Shown here piece by piece: positions 6,046-6,420 of a stretch of 6,420 bases of DNA. Positions within the stretch are counted from its first letter, which is position 1, and each line of letters starts with the position of its first letter. Position numbers and translations under genes: made by a program. The DNA is from Bacillota bacterium (GTDB lineage Bacteria; Bacillota_E; Sulfobacillia; Sulfobacillales; Sulfobacillaceae), in assembly GCA_021820645.1 (NCBI GenBank), contig JAKADJ010000136.1:1-6420 (forward strand), in the 5' to 3' direction. Below the pieces are notes generated by a model. It was given only the letters and a program-made list of their open reading frames with translations. It was not told the DNA's origin and made no database searches.

Positions 6046-6289
6046 TCATCCCTTTTTTTAGCAAATTTACCATTGGGAGTGCCCCGGTATTCCTGACACC
6101 CTCCCACTCGGTTCTCATACCAATATGGCGGAAAATTGGATCATGTCGCTATATGGCCCATTAATGCATCATAGTGGTGGCGTACGGAAACCCGGATTAC
6201 TGCCCCCACCAGGTGCGATATAGTCTCATAGAGGCCCGGCGAGATCCCCGAATTATAGCGAGTCGTAGCAAAAATTATTGGCCAAAATA
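6046..6289. other. Gene-free spacer between two minus-strand genes
   Basis: I see no convincing gene here. On the minus strand a perfect TATAAT (6257-6252) lacks a -35 partner. TGGTAAATT (6072-6064), just upstream of the NTF2-like gene, resembles an extended -10 without a -35. TTGGCCAA followed by TAATTTTT on the minus strand lies just after the stop of the partial gene; the palindrome has no loop, so it is not a clear terminator. Confidence 0.4.
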
Positions 6290-6420
6290 CTACAGCCCCG
6301 GGTACGGCTCGGCATGTCTCGCAATGACCACGGTCGCGCCCAGATCCTCGCATCGAGCCACCTGCGGCAAAAGCCCGGCCATTGAGCAAAGTTCCGCGGT
6401 TCCTACTGCTTGCAGGACAC
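6290..6420 (-). CDS. Unidentified protein, C-terminal 42 residues (gene enters from beyond the window)
   Basis: Reading the minus strand from 6418, a frame stays open for 42 codons to TAG at 6292-6290. The peptide looks like a real protein end: TAELCSMAGLLPQVARC, then EDLGATVVIARHAEP, closing PYPGL. It alternates an amphipathic helix and a hydrophobic strand (ATVVIA), which suggests the last helix-strand unit of an alpha/beta domain. It favours G or C at third codon positions like the other genes. The same DNA in the overlapping minus frame gives a Gly/Arg/Cys-rich peptide of much less natural composition. I do not recognise the family. It lies 244 bases upstream of the NTF2-like gene on the same strand, far enough that the two may be transcribed separately. 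Confidence 0.5.
   Translation of the reverse strand, partial: VLQAVGTAELCSMAGLLPQVARCEDLGATVVIARHAEPYPGL

Noticed and set aside
6141..6389. 82-codon minus-strand open frame at the window end
   Set aside because: It overlaps the better-looking frame ending at 6290 on the same strand, and its composition (Gly/Arg/Cys then random) is unlike a protein.
1..6420. CRISPR array, insertion sequence, tRNA or rRNA
   Set aside because: No regularly spaced repeats, no transposase-like frames or terminal inverted repeats, and no cloverleaf or rRNA signature seen on either strand.

Overview
The window carries the core of a caa3-type (heme-copper, A-type) cytochrome c oxidase operon on the + strand. A copper-transporting P-type ATPase sits upstream, and two unrelated-looking minus-strand genes lie downstream. 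Base composition is moderate, slightly above half G+C by eye. Gene order II-I-III-IV, a lipoprotein subunit II with a fused cytochrome c domain, and a short five-helix subunit III match the ctaCDEF arrangement of Firmicutes such as Bacillus. The slightly GC-rich composition would suit a Sulfobacillus-like or related thermophilic/acidophilic Firmicute. That organism guess rests on family resemblance only and is weak.

Layout. Positions 1-371 hold the C-terminal end of a Cu+-type P1B ATPase (CopA/CtpA-like), with an extra C-terminal membrane helix. At 420-1022 is a 200-residue membrane-anchored extracytoplasmic protein of unknown function, probably co-transcribed with the ATPase. An AT-rich 210-base gap (1023-1232) follows; it holds promoter-like hexamers and several short palindromes and direct repeats. 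It is the likely control region of the oxidase operon: ctaC (1233-2267), ctaD (2307-4205), ctaE (4198-4818) and a subunit IV-cytochrome c fusion (4822-5433). A GC-rich hairpin just after 5433 is a plausible operon terminator. On the minus strand follow an NTF2/SnoaL-fold protein (6045-5638) and the C-terminal end of an unidentified protein (6420-6290).

How the genes fit together. Subunit I carries all heme a, heme a3 and CuB ligands plus D- and K-pathway residues. Subunit II carries the full CuA set and one heme c. The fourth gene joins a three-helix subunit IV to a second heme c domain, so the predicted complex has two covalent c hemes on two different subunits. The adjacent copper ATPase could supply copper to CuA and CuB, or could simply detoxify copper; the sequence does not decide. 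The most noteworthy observation is the subunit IV-cytochrome c fusion. Also worth a look are the degenerate C-terminal motif of subunit III, the repeat-rich leader before ctaC, and the unknown protein at 420-1022.
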